Source of the DNA: Candidatus Cryptobacteroides avicola | GTDB lineage: Bacteria; Bacteroidota; Bacteroidia; Bacteroidales; UBA932 | Assembly (NCBI GenBank): GCA_017695115.1 | Contig: JADILV010000041.1 | Coordinates: 60,720 to 124,719, forward strand | Length of the DNA stretch: 64,000 nt | Direction: 5' to 3' | Part shown: positions 43,915 through 54,675 of the stretch, one piece after another | Numbering within the stretch: position 1 is the stretch's first letter | How the letters are laid out: each line of letters opens with the position of its first letter | The notes under the pieces: generated by a model | What the model saw: the letters and a program-made list of their open reading frames with translations, nothing else | Database searches by the model: none | Told to the model about the DNA's origin: nothing | Translations under genes and position numbers: made by a program

Positions 43915-46890
43915 ATGAGACAATTTCTTCTACGGACGGCAGCCGTCCTCTGCTTTGCGGCGTGCCTTACTGTGTCTCTCCCTGGACTTCATGCCCAGGA
44001 CAGGATCACGGTGTCAGGTACGGTGACGGACGAAGCCGGACTGCCGCTTGTCGGCCTGACTGTATTCGTCGAGGGCACGACTTCAGGCGCCACTACTGAT
44101 CTGGACGGAAAATACTCGATAGAGGTATCGCCCGATGCAGTGCTGGTATTCTCCTATCTCGGTTATCGGACACAGACTGTCCCTGTAGGCGGACGCAGCA
44201 GGATCGACCTGCAGCTTCTTCCTGACACCGAGCTTCTTACCGATGCCGTAGTCATCGGCTACGGAACCACAACAAAAAAGGACATGACAGGGTCCATTTC
44301 CGCCGTTAACAGCGATGATTTCAACAGCGGTCTGATATCTTCTCCCGAGCAGCTCATAAACGGCAAGGTCTCCGGAGTGCAGATCACCTCGTCAGGCGGT
44401 TCCCCTACAAGCGGAAGCACTATAAGAATCCGTGGCGGAGCCTCCCTGAACGCATCCAACGATCCTCTCATCGTACTTGACGGTGTTCCTCTCGAGAGCG
44501 GTGGGGTAAGCGGCATGGGTACCAACTTCCTGTCGCTCATCAACCCTACCGACATCGAGTCCATGACAGTGCTCAAAGACGCTTCTTCTACCGCCATCTA
44601 CGGGTCCAGGGCTTCCAACGGCGTAGTCATCATCACCACCAAAAAAGGGAAAAGCGACAAGCTGGCAATAACATTCAACACTACCCTTTCCCTCCAGAAC
44701 AAGACCAGGGTTCCCGACATGCTTTCACCGGAACAGTTCGTCCGCGTAGCGACCGATGCCGGATATGAAAACCTCCTCGGAGACTGGGAGACCAACGGAT
44801 TCACCGACTGGAACGACCGGATCTACCAGACGGCTTTCGGTACGGACAACAATCTGAGCGTAGCAGGCCAGTTCACCAGGAATTTCCCGTTCAGGGTGTC
44901 TCTGGGCTATTACAACCAGGACGGTATAGTCAGGACCGACAACGCCACCCGGTACACCGGCAACATCAACCTGAGCCCTTCATTCTTTGACGACCATCTG
45001 AAAATCACGCTCAGTGCCAAAGGGGCAATCAACAATAACCGCTATGCACAGTCAGGCCAGGCAATCTACAATGCCACCGTAGGAGACCCTACCAGGCCTG
45101 TCTATTCAGGGAACGATGCCTTCGGAGGGTACAGCGAAATCCTCATGAACGGAGAGCCGGTTACAACCGGCGCAGCCTTCAACCCGCTGGGACTTCTGGA
45201 GCAGTATGACAGCAGGGAGGACATGAAAAGGGTCATCGCCAACCTGGACATCGACTACAAGATGCACTTCCTGCCAGAGATGAAACTGCACCTGACCGGA
45301 GGATACGACTATGCATCAGGTTCCAGCGAGGTCTTCGTACCCGAGACTGCGGCCCAGTATTACCGTCAGGGAGGACTTTACACTCCTGCCGGACCGAATA
45401 CGGCGGAAAACAGGCTTTTTACCGCATATCTGAACTACAACAAGGAGATTCCGGCCATAAAATCAAGGATAGATGTGACCGCCGGTTATGACTGGCAGTA
45501 CTGGAGGTCCTATATCTCTGGAGGCGACAGCTACAGGGCGGACAAGGTGACCAGCCTCAACTCCGTATGGCTTGCCGATGACCAGAGACATGTGCTGCTT
45601 TCATACTACGCCCGTCTCAACTGGTCATTCGACGGAAGATACCTTCTGACCGCCACCATCCGCCGGGACGGTTCGTCAAGGTTCGCTCCTGACCAGAGAT
45701 GGGGAACGTTCCCTTCTGTGGCCCTGGCATGGAATATTGCACAGGAAAAATTCCTCAGGGACAACAAGGTCCTCAACAACCTCAAGCTCAGGGCTTCTTT
45801 CGGAGTGACCGGACAGCAGGACGGCATCGGGAACTACGGCTACCTTCCTGTGTACTATCCTTCTACAGGCAGCAACTCCCAGTACATCACCAACGGCTAC
45901 GGCAACTACGGACAGTATTTCCAGCCCGGAGCGTATGTGGACGACCTGACATGGGAAACCACTACAGCCTGGAACTTCGGTCTCGACTTCGGTTTCCTGA
46001 ATGACAGGATATCCGGCAGCATCGACTACTATACGAGAAAGACAAGCGACCTTCTGGCCACTGTACCGGCCGCCGCCGGGACCAACTTCACCAGAACCAT
46101 CACCACCAATGTCGGCAACGTGGACAGCGAGGGTCTTGAAGTGAACATCAACGCCACCCCTGTAGACACCAAGGACTGGACATGGAGCATTTCCGCAAAC
46201 ATGACATGGCAGAAGGTGAAGATCACAAACCTTTCCCTCATTGAAGGAGCGGATGTGGCACCTACCCTTGTCGGAGCGACCATAGACGCCCGCCAGGTAC
46301 AGGCATTCGCCGTAGGCGAGACACCTTATGCCTTTTACGTATACAAACAGGTATATGACGGAAACGGGAAACCTGTCGAAGGCCTTTACGCCGACCTGAA
46401 CGGTGACGGACAGATCAATATCGACGACAGGTACTTCTACCACTCCCCTTCTCCTGACTATATGCTGGGACTGAGTACTTCATTGAGGTGGAAGAATCTG
46501 ACTCTCAGCACTTCTCTCAGGGCCAACATAGGGAACTACGCCTATAATGCCACAGCGGCCAACACCGGAGCCCTGGAGACGCTCAAATATGCCGACGATG
46601 CGCTTTACAACCTGTCTTCCAGCTATCTGCAGACAGGATTCAGGACACGGCAGATCTATTCTGACCACTATGTCGAGAATGCTTCGTTCCTGAAGATGGA
46701 CAACCTCATCATAGGATATGATTTCGGCAGGATCAAGGATGTGGTCGGACTGAACGTATCTTTCATGGTCCAGAATGTCTTCACAATCACGAAATATTCG
46801 GGTGTAGACCCTGAAATCTATCTCGGAGTGGACCAGAACTTCTATCCGAGACCGCGCATCTACTCTCTCGGAATAGGTCTCACATTCTAA
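43915..46890 (+). CDS. SusC/RagA-type TonB-dependent transporter (set 3, galactan)
   Basis: 991 residues. Signal peptide (LLRTAAVLCFAACLTVSLPGLHAQ), regulatory-like domain (VSGTVTDEAGLPLVGLTVFVEG), TonB-box-like TDAVVIGYGTTTKKD, plug with GSRASNGVVIITTKKGK, barrel ending IYSLGIGLTF. No G run at the 5' end and no inverted repeat around its promoter, in contrast to the two mannan SusC genes. First gene of the SusC-SusD-SusE-GH53-GH2 operon. Confidence 0.96.
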   Translation: MRQFLLRTAAVLCFAACLTVSLPGLHAQDRITVSGTVTDEAGLPLVGLTVFVEGTTSGATTDLDGKYSIEVSPDAVLVFSYLGYRTQTVPVGGRSRIDLQLLPDTELLTDAVVIGYGTTTKKDMTGSISAVNSDDFNSGLISSPEQLINGKVSGVQITSSGGSPTSGSTIRIRGGASLNASNDPLIVLDGVPLESGGVSGMGTNFLSLINPTDIESMTVLKDASSTAIYGSRASNGVVIITTKKGKSDKLAITFNTTLSLQNKTRVPDMLSPEQFVRVATDAGYENLLGDWETNGFTDWNDRIYQTAFGTDNNLSVAGQFTRNFPFRVSLGYYNQDGIVRTDNATRYTGNINLSPSFFDDHLKITLSAKGAINNNRYAQSGQAIYNATVGDPTRPVYSGNDAFGGYSEILMNGEPVTTGAAFNPLGLLEQYDSREDMKRVIANLDIDYKMHFLPEMKLHLTGGYDYASGSSEVFVPETAAQYYRQGGLYTPAGPNTAENRLFTAYLNYNKEIPAIKSRIDVTAGYDWQYWRSYISGGDSYRADKVTSLNSVWLADDQRHVLLSYYARLNWSFDGRYLLTATIRRDGSSRFAPDQRWGTFPSVALAWNIAQEKFLRDNKVLNNLKLRASFGVTGQQDGIGNYGYLPVYYPSTGSNSQYITNGYGNYGQYFQPGAYVDDLTWETTTAWNFGLDFGFLNDRISGSIDYYTRKTSDLLATVPAAAGTNFTRTITTNVGNVDSEGLEVNINATPVDTKDWTWSISANMTWQKVKITNLSLIEGADVAPTLVGATIDARQVQAFAVGETPYAFYVYKQVYDGNGKPVEGLYADLNGDGQINIDDRYFYHSPSPDYMLGLSTSLRWKNLTLSTSLRANIGNYAYNATAANTGALETLKYADDALYNLSSSYLQTGFRTRQIYSDHYVENASFLKMDNLIIGYDFGRIKDVVGLNVSFMVQNVFTITKYSGVDPEIYLGVDQNFYPRPRIYSLGIGLTF

Positions 46891-46902
46891 AAAACCAAGG
46901 CA

Positions 46903-48522
46903 ATGAAAAAGATAATATATACACTGATGGCAGCCGCCATGATGGCGGGAAGCTCTTCCTGCACAGGGTCGCTCGACCAGTATCCGCATACAAGCACGAC
47001 TTCCAATGACGTGTACCGGACCGTGGAAGGCTACCAGGGGACTCTGGGCGGAATCTATGCCGCTATGATACAGAGAGTAAGCAGCGTATCTACTGAAGCC
47101 AGGAGCCAGAACTACATCAGGACGCTGATGATGTTCCAGGACTGCTCTACAGATGCCTGCGATGCAGTATGGCTTGCAGGGGAAAGCCTTACCGATGTGA
47201 ACGGACTCTCCTGGAATGCAGGCGACCCGTGGTGCTCTGCCATGTACTACCACATCTACAATATCGTAGCCATGAGCAACGAGCTCATCCGCAACGCCTC
47301 CGACAGCGACCTTCTGTCCTCCTTCAACGATTCGGAACGGGCGCAGATAGAAAAATACCGCAACGAAGCGAGATTCCTGCGTGCATACGCATATACCCAG
47401 GCGATAGACTTCTACAACAAGATGCCTTTCGTCACCGAGGAAGACGGCGTGGGGTCCTATATCCCCCGCACTTATGACAGGGAACAGATGTTCGGGTATG
47501 TGACCGGCGAGCTTGAAGAGATAGCGCCGCTTCTGGACCAGACCAACTACGGACACGCAAACAGAGGTGCGGCATACGCCCTGCTGGCAAGGCTCTACCT
47601 CAACGGAGAGACCTGGACCGGCACGCCATACTATGACGAATGCATCGCCGCCTGCAAGAAAGTCATAGAGGACGGGTACAGCCTCGAGTCGGACTACGGC
47701 AAACTTTTCAACGGAGACAACCACCTGCGTACCAACGAGATAATCTTCGCCCTTGCATGCGACGGAACACATACCACCACATGGGATGCAACGACATTCA
47801 TCACCTGCGGAGAAGTCCTTGCTGATTTCGAGAACTATGAAGAGATCTGGGGGACACAGGATTCCGGAGCATGGAACAACCTCAGGGCACGGCCCGAACT
47901 CGTGGACGCATTTGAATACGGGGACACCAGGGCAAGAATCATCGACTACGACAGATATGTTTCCGGTACCGGAGAGAACGGAGAACCTGTCTATACCGAG
48001 ACTCCACGGAGCAAAGACATAGCCGCGCATGATGATGCCACGACAGGATACCGCATCTTCAAATGGACCAATGTCACGGACGCCGGAGAGCCTGCAAGCT
48101 CCTGCGGAGAAGGAGGCGGGGCCAATACCGACTTCCCGGTATTCCGTCTGGCCGATGTCTATCTGATGCTGGCGGAAGCCGTAGTAAGGGGCGGCCAGGG
48201 TGCGACAAAAGCCGAAGCGCTGAACTATGTCAACCAGGTCCGCGGCAGGGCATTCGGATCCGATGCGGGGAATGTCGGAGAAGCTGACCTGACCCTTGAC
48301 TTCCTCTGTGCGGAAAGGTTGCGCGAAATGTATATGGAATGCATCCGCCGTACCGACCTCATCAGGTTCGGCAAATATACCTCCGGGTATTCATGGCAGT
48401 GGAAAGGGAACGTAGAGGACGGGACGGACGTTGACTCGAAGTTCAGGTTCCTCCCTGTCCCTGAAGCCGAATACTCGGTAAATCCGGAAATGCAGACGAT
48501 AAACAATGAACTCGGCTATTGA
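46903..48522 (+). CDS. SusD/RagB-type glycan-binding lipoprotein (set 3, galactan)
   Basis: 539 residues; lipobox SSSC, then TGSLDQYPHTSTTSNDVYRTVEG. Helical body has RNEARFLRAYAYTQAIDFYNKMPF and NRGAAYALLARLYLN; C-terminus has FRLADVYLMLAEAVVRGG and CAERLREMYMECIRRTDLIRFG. Partner of SusC-3, 12 bases behind it. A 516-codon open frame on the opposite strand is only a shadow of this gene. Confidence 0.96.
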   Translation: MKKIIYTLMAAAMMAGSSSCTGSLDQYPHTSTTSNDVYRTVEGYQGTLGGIYAAMIQRVSSVSTEARSQNYIRTLMMFQDCSTDACDAVWLAGESLTDVNGLSWNAGDPWCSAMYYHIYNIVAMSNELIRNASDSDLLSSFNDSERAQIEKYRNEARFLRAYAYTQAIDFYNKMPFVTEEDGVGSYIPRTYDREQMFGYVTGELEEIAPLLDQTNYGHANRGAAYALLARLYLNGETWTGTPYYDECIAACKKVIEDGYSLESDYGKLFNGDNHLRTNEIIFALACDGTHTTTWDATTFITCGEVLADFENYEEIWGTQDSGAWNNLRARPELVDAFEYGDTRARIIDYDRYVSGTGENGEPVYTETPRSKDIAAHDDATTGYRIFKWTNVTDAGEPASSCGEGGGANTDFPVFRLADVYLMLAEAVVRGGQGATKAEALNYVNQVRGRAFGSDAGNVGEADLTLDFLCAERLREMYMECIRRTDLIRFGKYTSGYSWQWKGNVEDGTDVDSKFRFLPVPEAEYSVNPEMQTINNELGY

Positions 48523-48558
48523 CGGCACATTGTCATTCTGAAATAAAATTTTGAAACC

Positions 48559-50970
48559 ATGAAACTTTTAAGATATATTTTACCGGCATTGTCCATACTC
48601 CTGTCAGTCTCCTGCATGAAAGACGGAGAGATGCTGACAGCGACACTCGAAGGGGACGGCACACGGATCGGGACTGCGGATTCCGAAATTGTCCTGGATA
48701 TAAATGAGCCGTCAGCCCTCGCACTGACCATCTGGTGGGACAGACTGGGAAACGCATCGCTGAGCAACCCTGACGCCCAGGTACCTTCGGACATGATCAT
48801 AAATGCAGTACAGTTCTCGACAGACGGGGATTTCAGTACCTATGTAGAAGAAACTGTGGACAATTCCGCTTCATCCGTACAGTTCACGGCCGCCGAACTC
48901 AATACCATAATGACGGAACTCGGACTTGAAGGGGGCGTAGCGGCCACCGTTTACATCAGGATGAGCACCTCCCTCGGGACCAATACGGAGCCTGTCTATG
49001 GTGAGAGTATCGAAATCACCGTTACTCCATATTTCGTGGACATGAGCTTCATCCGTCTGGCAGGAGTCGGCTCGGGAGCTTTCACAGGCGTGGAAAGGAC
49101 GCTGCCTGCCACTGTTGAAGACGGAGGGGAATATGCAGGGTTCGCAGACATTCCGGCCGGATGGTGGAATTTCTTCTTCATTGAAGGCACCGGGAATATC
49201 TGGGGAGCGCTCACTGACGGTGCCAACCAGTTCTATCTGGAGCGTAAAAACGACATATCCAGCTGGAACTGCTGGTTCCCTGAACCGTCCGGCTGCTACT
49301 ACATCACCATGAGCACGGCTACCGGCGAATGGACGGCAGTGTCTGTCTCGGAAGTGCTCATGAGCATCGGAGGGGCGGAGCCTGTACAGATGGAATATTC
49401 GGCCGCACATACCGCATATACCGCAGTGCTGACCACTACTGCCGACAATGTCCCGGTACAGGCAGACCTTTCCGGCATCCTCTACAATACCGCTCTCGGA
49501 CAGGATTCGGCCGAGTCCGCATCCATGTCTCTCACAGGATCATCCGACGGGACTCTTGCAGCAGGTGAAGCAGGTGCCGTTACCGGCATAAATACCGGAG
49601 CTGCAGGGACCTATACTCTCATTCTCAGACTCGCCGACATGACATGGAAACTCGCTGAAGGCGAAGTGGACATAGACGCAGGCGGAGAGCAGACCGAATG
49701 GCCGGACGATCCGGACTACAGTGCCGCCACATCAGAATGGCTGTATATCTACGGTCTGTCCGACGGAACACCTTCATCAGTAGAAGGGAGACTGGCAAGG
49801 ACATCCGACGGAGTATATGAAGGATTCTTCTACATGACTTCATGGTTCAACTTCAAGTTCGGAGACAACGAGGACCCGTCAGCCGCAAGAATATACGGAT
49901 CTGCACCGTCTTCGGAAGAAGGGGCTTTGGAGAGGCTGTATTGCGGAAGCGACATGTACAATATCTGGTGGGATTCGGACCAGGCAGCATACACCTACCT
50001 TACCGTCAACACCAATGACCGCAGCTGGAGCTACACCACGGTAACTTCCATAAGCATTGCCGGCGACTTCAACGGCTATTCACTCACAAGCGATGTCATG
50101 ACCTTCGACCCGGCATCAGGGACATGGTCAGCCGTCATCACCCCGGGCTCATGGGGACAGTACGGAATCCAGTTCGTCCTGAACGAAGAATGGGGATTCT
50201 GCTATGCCCCTGCCGAAGACGGCACACTGTTCAGGTCCGGAAATGCGGCGATGCCTTCAACCGCAGTAGAGCCGGGCGTAGAGTATGAAGTGACCATAGA
50301 CCTGAATGACCCTGCAGCCATGACATGGAGCATAGAGCCTTACAATGACAGTCCGGACCCGGAATTCAGCCGGTACCTGTATGTCTTCTACACATGGCCA
50401 AGCGAAGGATACTGGCAGGAAAGACTTGCCGCCACCCTCTATTCCGCCGGAGCTGACGGAGTATACCGCGGGTTCTTCACTACCGGAAACAGCTGGAGTA
50501 CCCCGGAAGGCTACGCAAGCCCGTATGTCAACTACACGTTCAGTACGTCTCCTGACGCCAACTCCGGCATCAAATACGGGGTGACTGACAATACTTCCCT
50601 GGTCGAAAACGGCGGATCCAACGGCTGGGTCGAGAACCTGGGGATACAGGAACTTGTGGCGGACCTCGTAAACATGACAGTATCGCATACCCATATCGGC
50701 CAGGCATCAGTTGTCAATACAGTCACGGGAGTTTCCACCCCTATGGCTTTTGACGATACAGCCGACTATGTATGGAAAGCCACATGCACATTCGCAGAAG
50801 GCGATACTTTCAATATCGTACTCGGAGACAATGTCTATACTTTCGGAGGCTCTGAGGGAGCGCTCTCATCCGGAAACGGCCCGATTGCCGTCCCTGAGGC
50901 CGGGACTTACCTCGTGACTGCCGACCTGGGCGACTTCTCGTCCCTGAAATACACATTGACACGGCAGTAA
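48559..50970 (+). CDS. SusE/F-like multi-domain outer-membrane lipoprotein (galactan)
   Basis: 803 residues. Signal peptide with lipobox LSVSC followed by MKDGEML. An Ig-like SusE domain (residues 25-155) is followed by about five beta domains of 110-130 residues, each ending with a strand like MTWKLAEGEVDI, DRSWSYTTVTSI or MTWSIEPYND. No catalytic residues. Likely binds galactan at the surface. Architecture differs from the SusE proteins of the mannan locus, in keeping with another glycan. Confidence 0.83.
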   Translation: MKLLRYILPALSILLSVSCMKDGEMLTATLEGDGTRIGTADSEIVLDINEPSALALTIWWDRLGNASLSNPDAQVPSDMIINAVQFSTDGDFSTYVEETVDNSASSVQFTAAELNTIMTELGLEGGVAATVYIRMSTSLGTNTEPVYGESIEITVTPYFVDMSFIRLAGVGSGAFTGVERTLPATVEDGGEYAGFADIPAGWWNFFFIEGTGNIWGALTDGANQFYLERKNDISSWNCWFPEPSGCYYITMSTATGEWTAVSVSEVLMSIGGAEPVQMEYSAAHTAYTAVLTTTADNVPVQADLSGILYNTALGQDSAESASMSLTGSSDGTLAAGEAGAVTGINTGAAGTYTLILRLADMTWKLAEGEVDIDAGGEQTEWPDDPDYSAATSEWLYIYGLSDGTPSSVEGRLARTSDGVYEGFFYMTSWFNFKFGDNEDPSAARIYGSAPSSEEGALERLYCGSDMYNIWWDSDQAAYTYLTVNTNDRSWSYTTVTSISIAGDFNGYSLTSDVMTFDPASGTWSAVITPGSWGQYGIQFVLNEEWGFCYAPAEDGTLFRSGNAAMPSTAVEPGVEYEVTIDLNDPAAMTWSIEPYNDSPDPEFSRYLYVFYTWPSEGYWQERLAATLYSAGADGVYRGFFTTGNSWSTPEGYASPYVNYTFSTSPDANSGIKYGVTDNTSLVENGGSNGWVENLGIQELVADLVNMTVSHTHIGQASVVNTVTGVSTPMAFDDTADYVWKATCTFAEGDTFNIVLGDNVYTFGGSEGALSSGNGPIAVPEAGTYLVTADLGDFSSLKYTLTRQ

Positions 50971-51043
50971 CGGTCATTCCGTGCGGAGGGCCGGGCCCGA
51001 AGCCGAAGTATCTGCAAAACCAACAATAACATAAAAGCATAAA

Positions 51044-52135
51044 ATGAAAACAATGATAACACCACTTATCCTGGCATCCCTCCTTTGGAGCGGCTGCACC
51101 GAAATCAACCCCACCTACACACCTCCGGCTCCCGAAGAGCCGGTAACGGAAAGTACCGGATTCGCCCTCGGGGCGGATATCAGTTGGACTACACAGCTCG
51201 AATCTGAAGGGGAAGTGTTCTACAATGCCGACGGGCAGAACATGGAATGCACGGCCCTTATGAAAGATCTGGGAATGAACGCCATACGTCTTAGAGTATG
51301 GGTGGACCCCGAAGGTAACTGGTGCTCGAAGTCCGATGTGGTCGCCAAAGCGTTGAGGGCACAGAAACTCGGCATGAGAATCATGATCGACTTCCATTAC
51401 AGCGACACATGGGCTGACCCGGGGAAACAGGTCATCCCCGCAGCATGGCTGGAGTACGCCGATGATACGGAACGGCTTGCCGAAGCTGTGGCAGAGCATA
51501 CCAGGGAAGTACTTACATTACTGAAAGACAACGGTATAGATGTCGAATGGGTACAGGTCGGAAATGAGACCACCAACGGAATGATGTATGATTCGTCTCT
51601 TGATGAAAACGGGGAAGCCGTCAGACTGGAAAACGGAGGAGGATACGTGCGTGAAAATCCGGAGAACTACGCGGCATACACCAAAGCAGGATGCGAAGCG
51701 GTCAAGGCTGTCTATCCTGATGCCCTTACTGTCGTGCATGTGGACCAGGGACACAATCTGGAAAGAGGAGCAGCGGTGTTCAAGGCGCTTGAAGACTACG
51801 ATGTAGACTATGACATCATAGGTCTGTCACTCTACCCTAACGGTGCGTCAGAGCGTATAGGCCAGTGTGTCGAGAATATCACGAAGCTGCACGGGATGTA
51901 CGGACATGATGTGATGATATGCGAGGTAGGTATGGCTTACGATGATCCCGATGCGGCCTACAGCCAGCTTTCCGAGCTGATTTCCGGGGCCAGGGCATCA
52001 GGACACTGTCTGGGAGTGTTCTACTGGGAACCTGAAGCGCCGGCCGGATACAACGGCGGATACAATATGGGAGCATTTGAAGGAGGCGCCCCGACACATG
52101 CCCTCGATGCATTCACTGAAGCAGCAGAACAATGA
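51044..52135 (+). CDS. GH53 endo-beta-1,4-galactanase, lipoprotein
   Basis: 363 residues. Signal with lipobox LWSGC followed by TEIN, so probably on the cell surface. (beta/alpha)8 barrel with MKDLGMNAIRLRVWVDPEG, IMIDFHYSDTWADPGKQ, acid/base E175 in VQVGNETTNGMMY and nucleophile E294 in VMICEVGMAY. Cuts beta-1,4-galactan side chains of pectin (type I arabinogalactan). The stop overlaps the start of the GH2 gene by ATGA, so the two are translationally coupled. Confidence 0.95.
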   Translation: MKTMITPLILASLLWSGCTEINPTYTPPAPEEPVTESTGFALGADISWTTQLESEGEVFYNADGQNMECTALMKDLGMNAIRLRVWVDPEGNWCSKSDVVAKALRAQKLGMRIMIDFHYSDTWADPGKQVIPAAWLEYADDTERLAEAVAEHTREVLTLLKDNGIDVEWVQVGNETTNGMMYDSSLDENGEAVRLENGGGYVRENPENYAAYTKAGCEAVKAVYPDALTVVHVDQGHNLERGAAVFKALEDYDVDYDIIGLSLYPNGASERIGQCVENITKLHGMYGHDVMICEVGMAYDDPDAAYSQLSELISGARASGHCLGVFYWEPEAPAGYNGGYNMGAFEGGAPTHALDAFTEAAEQ

Positions 52136-54675
52136 AACACCTTTTCACTACACTCACGACCGCACTCTTCTGTCTCCTGTCCGCACTCGGGCAGGAGCGC
52201 AGCGAGTGCATATTGACCCAGTGGGAATTCCGCCACGGACATGAGCTGCAGGCGCAGGACGGGTGGCAGAAAGTGGACATACCCCACGACTGGGCCATCT
52301 ACGGACCTTTCTCAAGAGACAATGACCTGCAGGAGGTGGCCGTTTTCCAGAACGGGGAATCGGTCGCGACGGTAAAGACCGGGCGCACAGGCGGACTCCC
52401 TTATGTAGGGAAAGGCTGCTACCGAAGAAACATCGTCATTCCTGAAAAAGGGGACAGAAGATATGTACTCCTTTTTGACGGGGCGATGAGCGAGGCCCAG
52501 GTACTGGTGAACGGAGAAAAAGTCTGCTTCTGGCCTTACGGCTACGCCGCATTCTGGTGCGACATTACTGATGCCGTACATACCGGGGACAACGATGTGG
52601 CGGTACTGCTGGAAAACAGGCCGCAGTCATCACGCTGGTATCCGGGAGCAGGACTATACCGCAAAGTCAGGCTGCTGTCCCTGCCTCAGGTCCACATCCC
52701 TGTCTGGGGGACATACGTCACTACCCCGTATATAGGAGAAGACTATGCATCAGTCAAAGTGCAAACATCCATAGAAGGAATCCCTCAGGGCGGTACGGTA
52801 CGTCTGAGGACGGTCATACGGGACAGCCGCGGAAATGAAGTGGCGGTCAAGGACGATATCAGGAAAATCAACTACGGCATGCCTGCAGAACAGCATCTGA
52901 CAGTGGACAGACCGGATCTCTGGTCGCCCGAAACTCCAGTGCTGTATACTGCAGAGACTACGGTCTATTATGACGGGGACGTTACCGGCAGCGACCTGGA
53001 GGCAGCCTGGAAGACACTGTCCGGGGCAGAGCCTTCGGACAGGTACGTGACACGGTTCGGAATACGCACTGTGGAACTGCGTGCCGACAAGGGGTTCTTC
53101 CTCAACGGCGAGTTGCGCAAGTTCCGCGGTGTCTGCCTGCACCATGACCTCGGGCCGCTCGGTGCCGCCATAAACAAGGCCGGGCTGAGAAGACAGCTGA
53201 CCCTGATGAAAGACATGGGCTGCGATGCCGTACGTACATCCCACAACATGCCTGCCGAGGAACTGGTCGAACTGTGCGACGAGATGGGACTCATGCTCAT
53301 GGTGGAGCCGTTCGACGAATGGGACGTAGCCAAGTGCGACAACGGCTACCACCGTTTCTTCAACGAATGGGCCGAGCGGGACATGGTGAACATGCTCCGG
53401 CACTTCCGCAACAACCCTTCGGTAGTAATGTGGAGCGTCGGGAACGAGGTTCCTACCCAGTGGACGGACGGAGGATACAAAGTCGCCGCATGGCTGCAGG
53501 ACATCTGCCGCCGGGAAGACCCGACCAGACCGGTGACCTGCGGGATGGACCAGTTCGATGCGGTGGTGAACAACGGATTCGCGGCACAGCTGGATGTCGC
53601 CGGATTCAACTACAAGCCTCTGCGGTACAGCGAAGCATACGGCAAACTGCCGCAGAACCTGATTCTCGGAAGCGAGACGGCATCTACCGTCAGTTCACGC
53701 GGTGTCTACCACTTCCCGATGGAAATCGGGCACAGTTTCCTGCATGAAGACCACCAGTCATCTTCTTACGATGTGGAGTACTGCTCCTGGTCCAACACTC
53801 CGGACATAGATTTCGCTGCAGATGAAGACAAAGAATGGACAATCGGGCAGTTCATGTGGACAGGCATAGACTATCTCGGAGAGCCTTCGCCTTATGATAC
53901 CGACGCCTGGCCGAACCATTCGTCCATGTTCGGGGCAGTCGACCTTGCCTGCATACCCAAAGACCGTTTCTGGCTTTACCGGAGCATCTGGAACAAGGAA
54001 GAACCGACCCTGCACATCCTGCCTCACTGGAACTGGGAAGGACGCGAAGGGGAGAATGTACCGGTATTCGTATATACATCATACCCTGAAGCCGAACTTT
54101 TCGTGAACGGGGTCAGCCAGGGACGCAGGAAGAAAGCCGGCCCGGAGGAGACCGCCGGTATTCTTGACTCGGGATATGACGATACGGCGAAAGCCTACGC
54201 GAGCGAAAAACTTATGGAAAGGTTCAGACTCGTATGGAAAGATGTAGTGTACCGGCCGGGGGAACTCAAGGTAATTGCATATGATGCTTCCGGCAATGCC
54301 GTTATGGAGAAGACGGTCAGGACTGCAGGAAAACCTTATGCCCTGAAACTGACTCCTGACCGGAGCACGTTGGCTGCCGACGGAGAGGACCTCTCCTACA
54401 TAAATGTAAGCGTAGTGGACAGGGACGGGAATCCTATCCCGTGCGACAGCAGGTCCGTAAAAATAGCCGTGGAAGGTTCCGGAAAATTCCGGGCCATGGC
54501 CAACGGGGACCCTACAAGCCTGGAACTGTTCCATATACCGCAGATGAAACTGTTCAGCGGCCAGCTTACTGCAATCATCCAGAGCGGCAACACTCCGGGC
54601 CGGATTACGGTACATGCTACAGCCAGGGGACTGAAGAAATGCTCTGTCACTCTGAGGTCCGGGCAGACTCAATGA
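52132..54675 (+). CDS. GH2 beta-galactosidase, secreted
   Basis: 847 residues; signal peptide (FTTLTTALFCLLSALGQ). Sugar-binding domain (WQKVDIPHDWAIYGPF), Ig-like domain, TIM barrel with KFRGVCLHHDLGPLGAA, acid/base Glu in VVMWSVGNEVPTQW and nucleophile Glu in NLILGSETAST, then a DUF4982-type and a final Ig-like domain (LKLTPDRSTLAADGEDLSYINV). With GH53 in front, it would release galactose from galacto-oligosaccharides in the periplasm. Its last 29 bases overlap the convergent recX gene. Confidence 0.93.
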   Translation: MKHLFTTLTTALFCLLSALGQERSECILTQWEFRHGHELQAQDGWQKVDIPHDWAIYGPFSRDNDLQEVAVFQNGESVATVKTGRTGGLPYVGKGCYRRNIVIPEKGDRRYVLLFDGAMSEAQVLVNGEKVCFWPYGYAAFWCDITDAVHTGDNDVAVLLENRPQSSRWYPGAGLYRKVRLLSLPQVHIPVWGTYVTTPYIGEDYASVKVQTSIEGIPQGGTVRLRTVIRDSRGNEVAVKDDIRKINYGMPAEQHLTVDRPDLWSPETPVLYTAETTVYYDGDVTGSDLEAAWKTLSGAEPSDRYVTRFGIRTVELRADKGFFLNGELRKFRGVCLHHDLGPLGAAINKAGLRRQLTLMKDMGCDAVRTSHNMPAEELVELCDEMGLMLMVEPFDEWDVAKCDNGYHRFFNEWAERDMVNMLRHFRNNPSVVMWSVGNEVPTQWTDGGYKVAAWLQDICRREDPTRPVTCGMDQFDAVVNNGFAAQLDVAGFNYKPLRYSEAYGKLPQNLILGSETASTVSSRGVYHFPMEIGHSFLHEDHQSSSYDVEYCSWSNTPDIDFAADEDKEWTIGQFMWTGIDYLGEPSPYDTDAWPNHSSMFGAVDLACIPKDRFWLYRSIWNKEEPTLHILPHWNWEGREGENVPVFVYTSYPEAELFVNGVSQGRRKKAGPEETAGILDSGYDDTAKAYASEKLMERFRLVWKDVVYRPGELKVIAYDASGNAVMEKTVRTAGKPYALKLTPDRSTLAADGEDLSYINVSVVDRDGNPIPCDSRSVKIAVEGSGKFRAMANGDPTSLELFHIPQMKLFSGQLTAIIQSGNTPGRITVHATARGLKKCSVTLRSGQTQ

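Noticed and set aside
46480..48030. A 516-codon open frame on the minus strand
   Set aside because: It lies antisense to the clear SusC-3/SusD-3 genes, has low-complexity Val/Cys/Arg-rich sequence and no recognisable domain; a shadow of codon use on the other strand.
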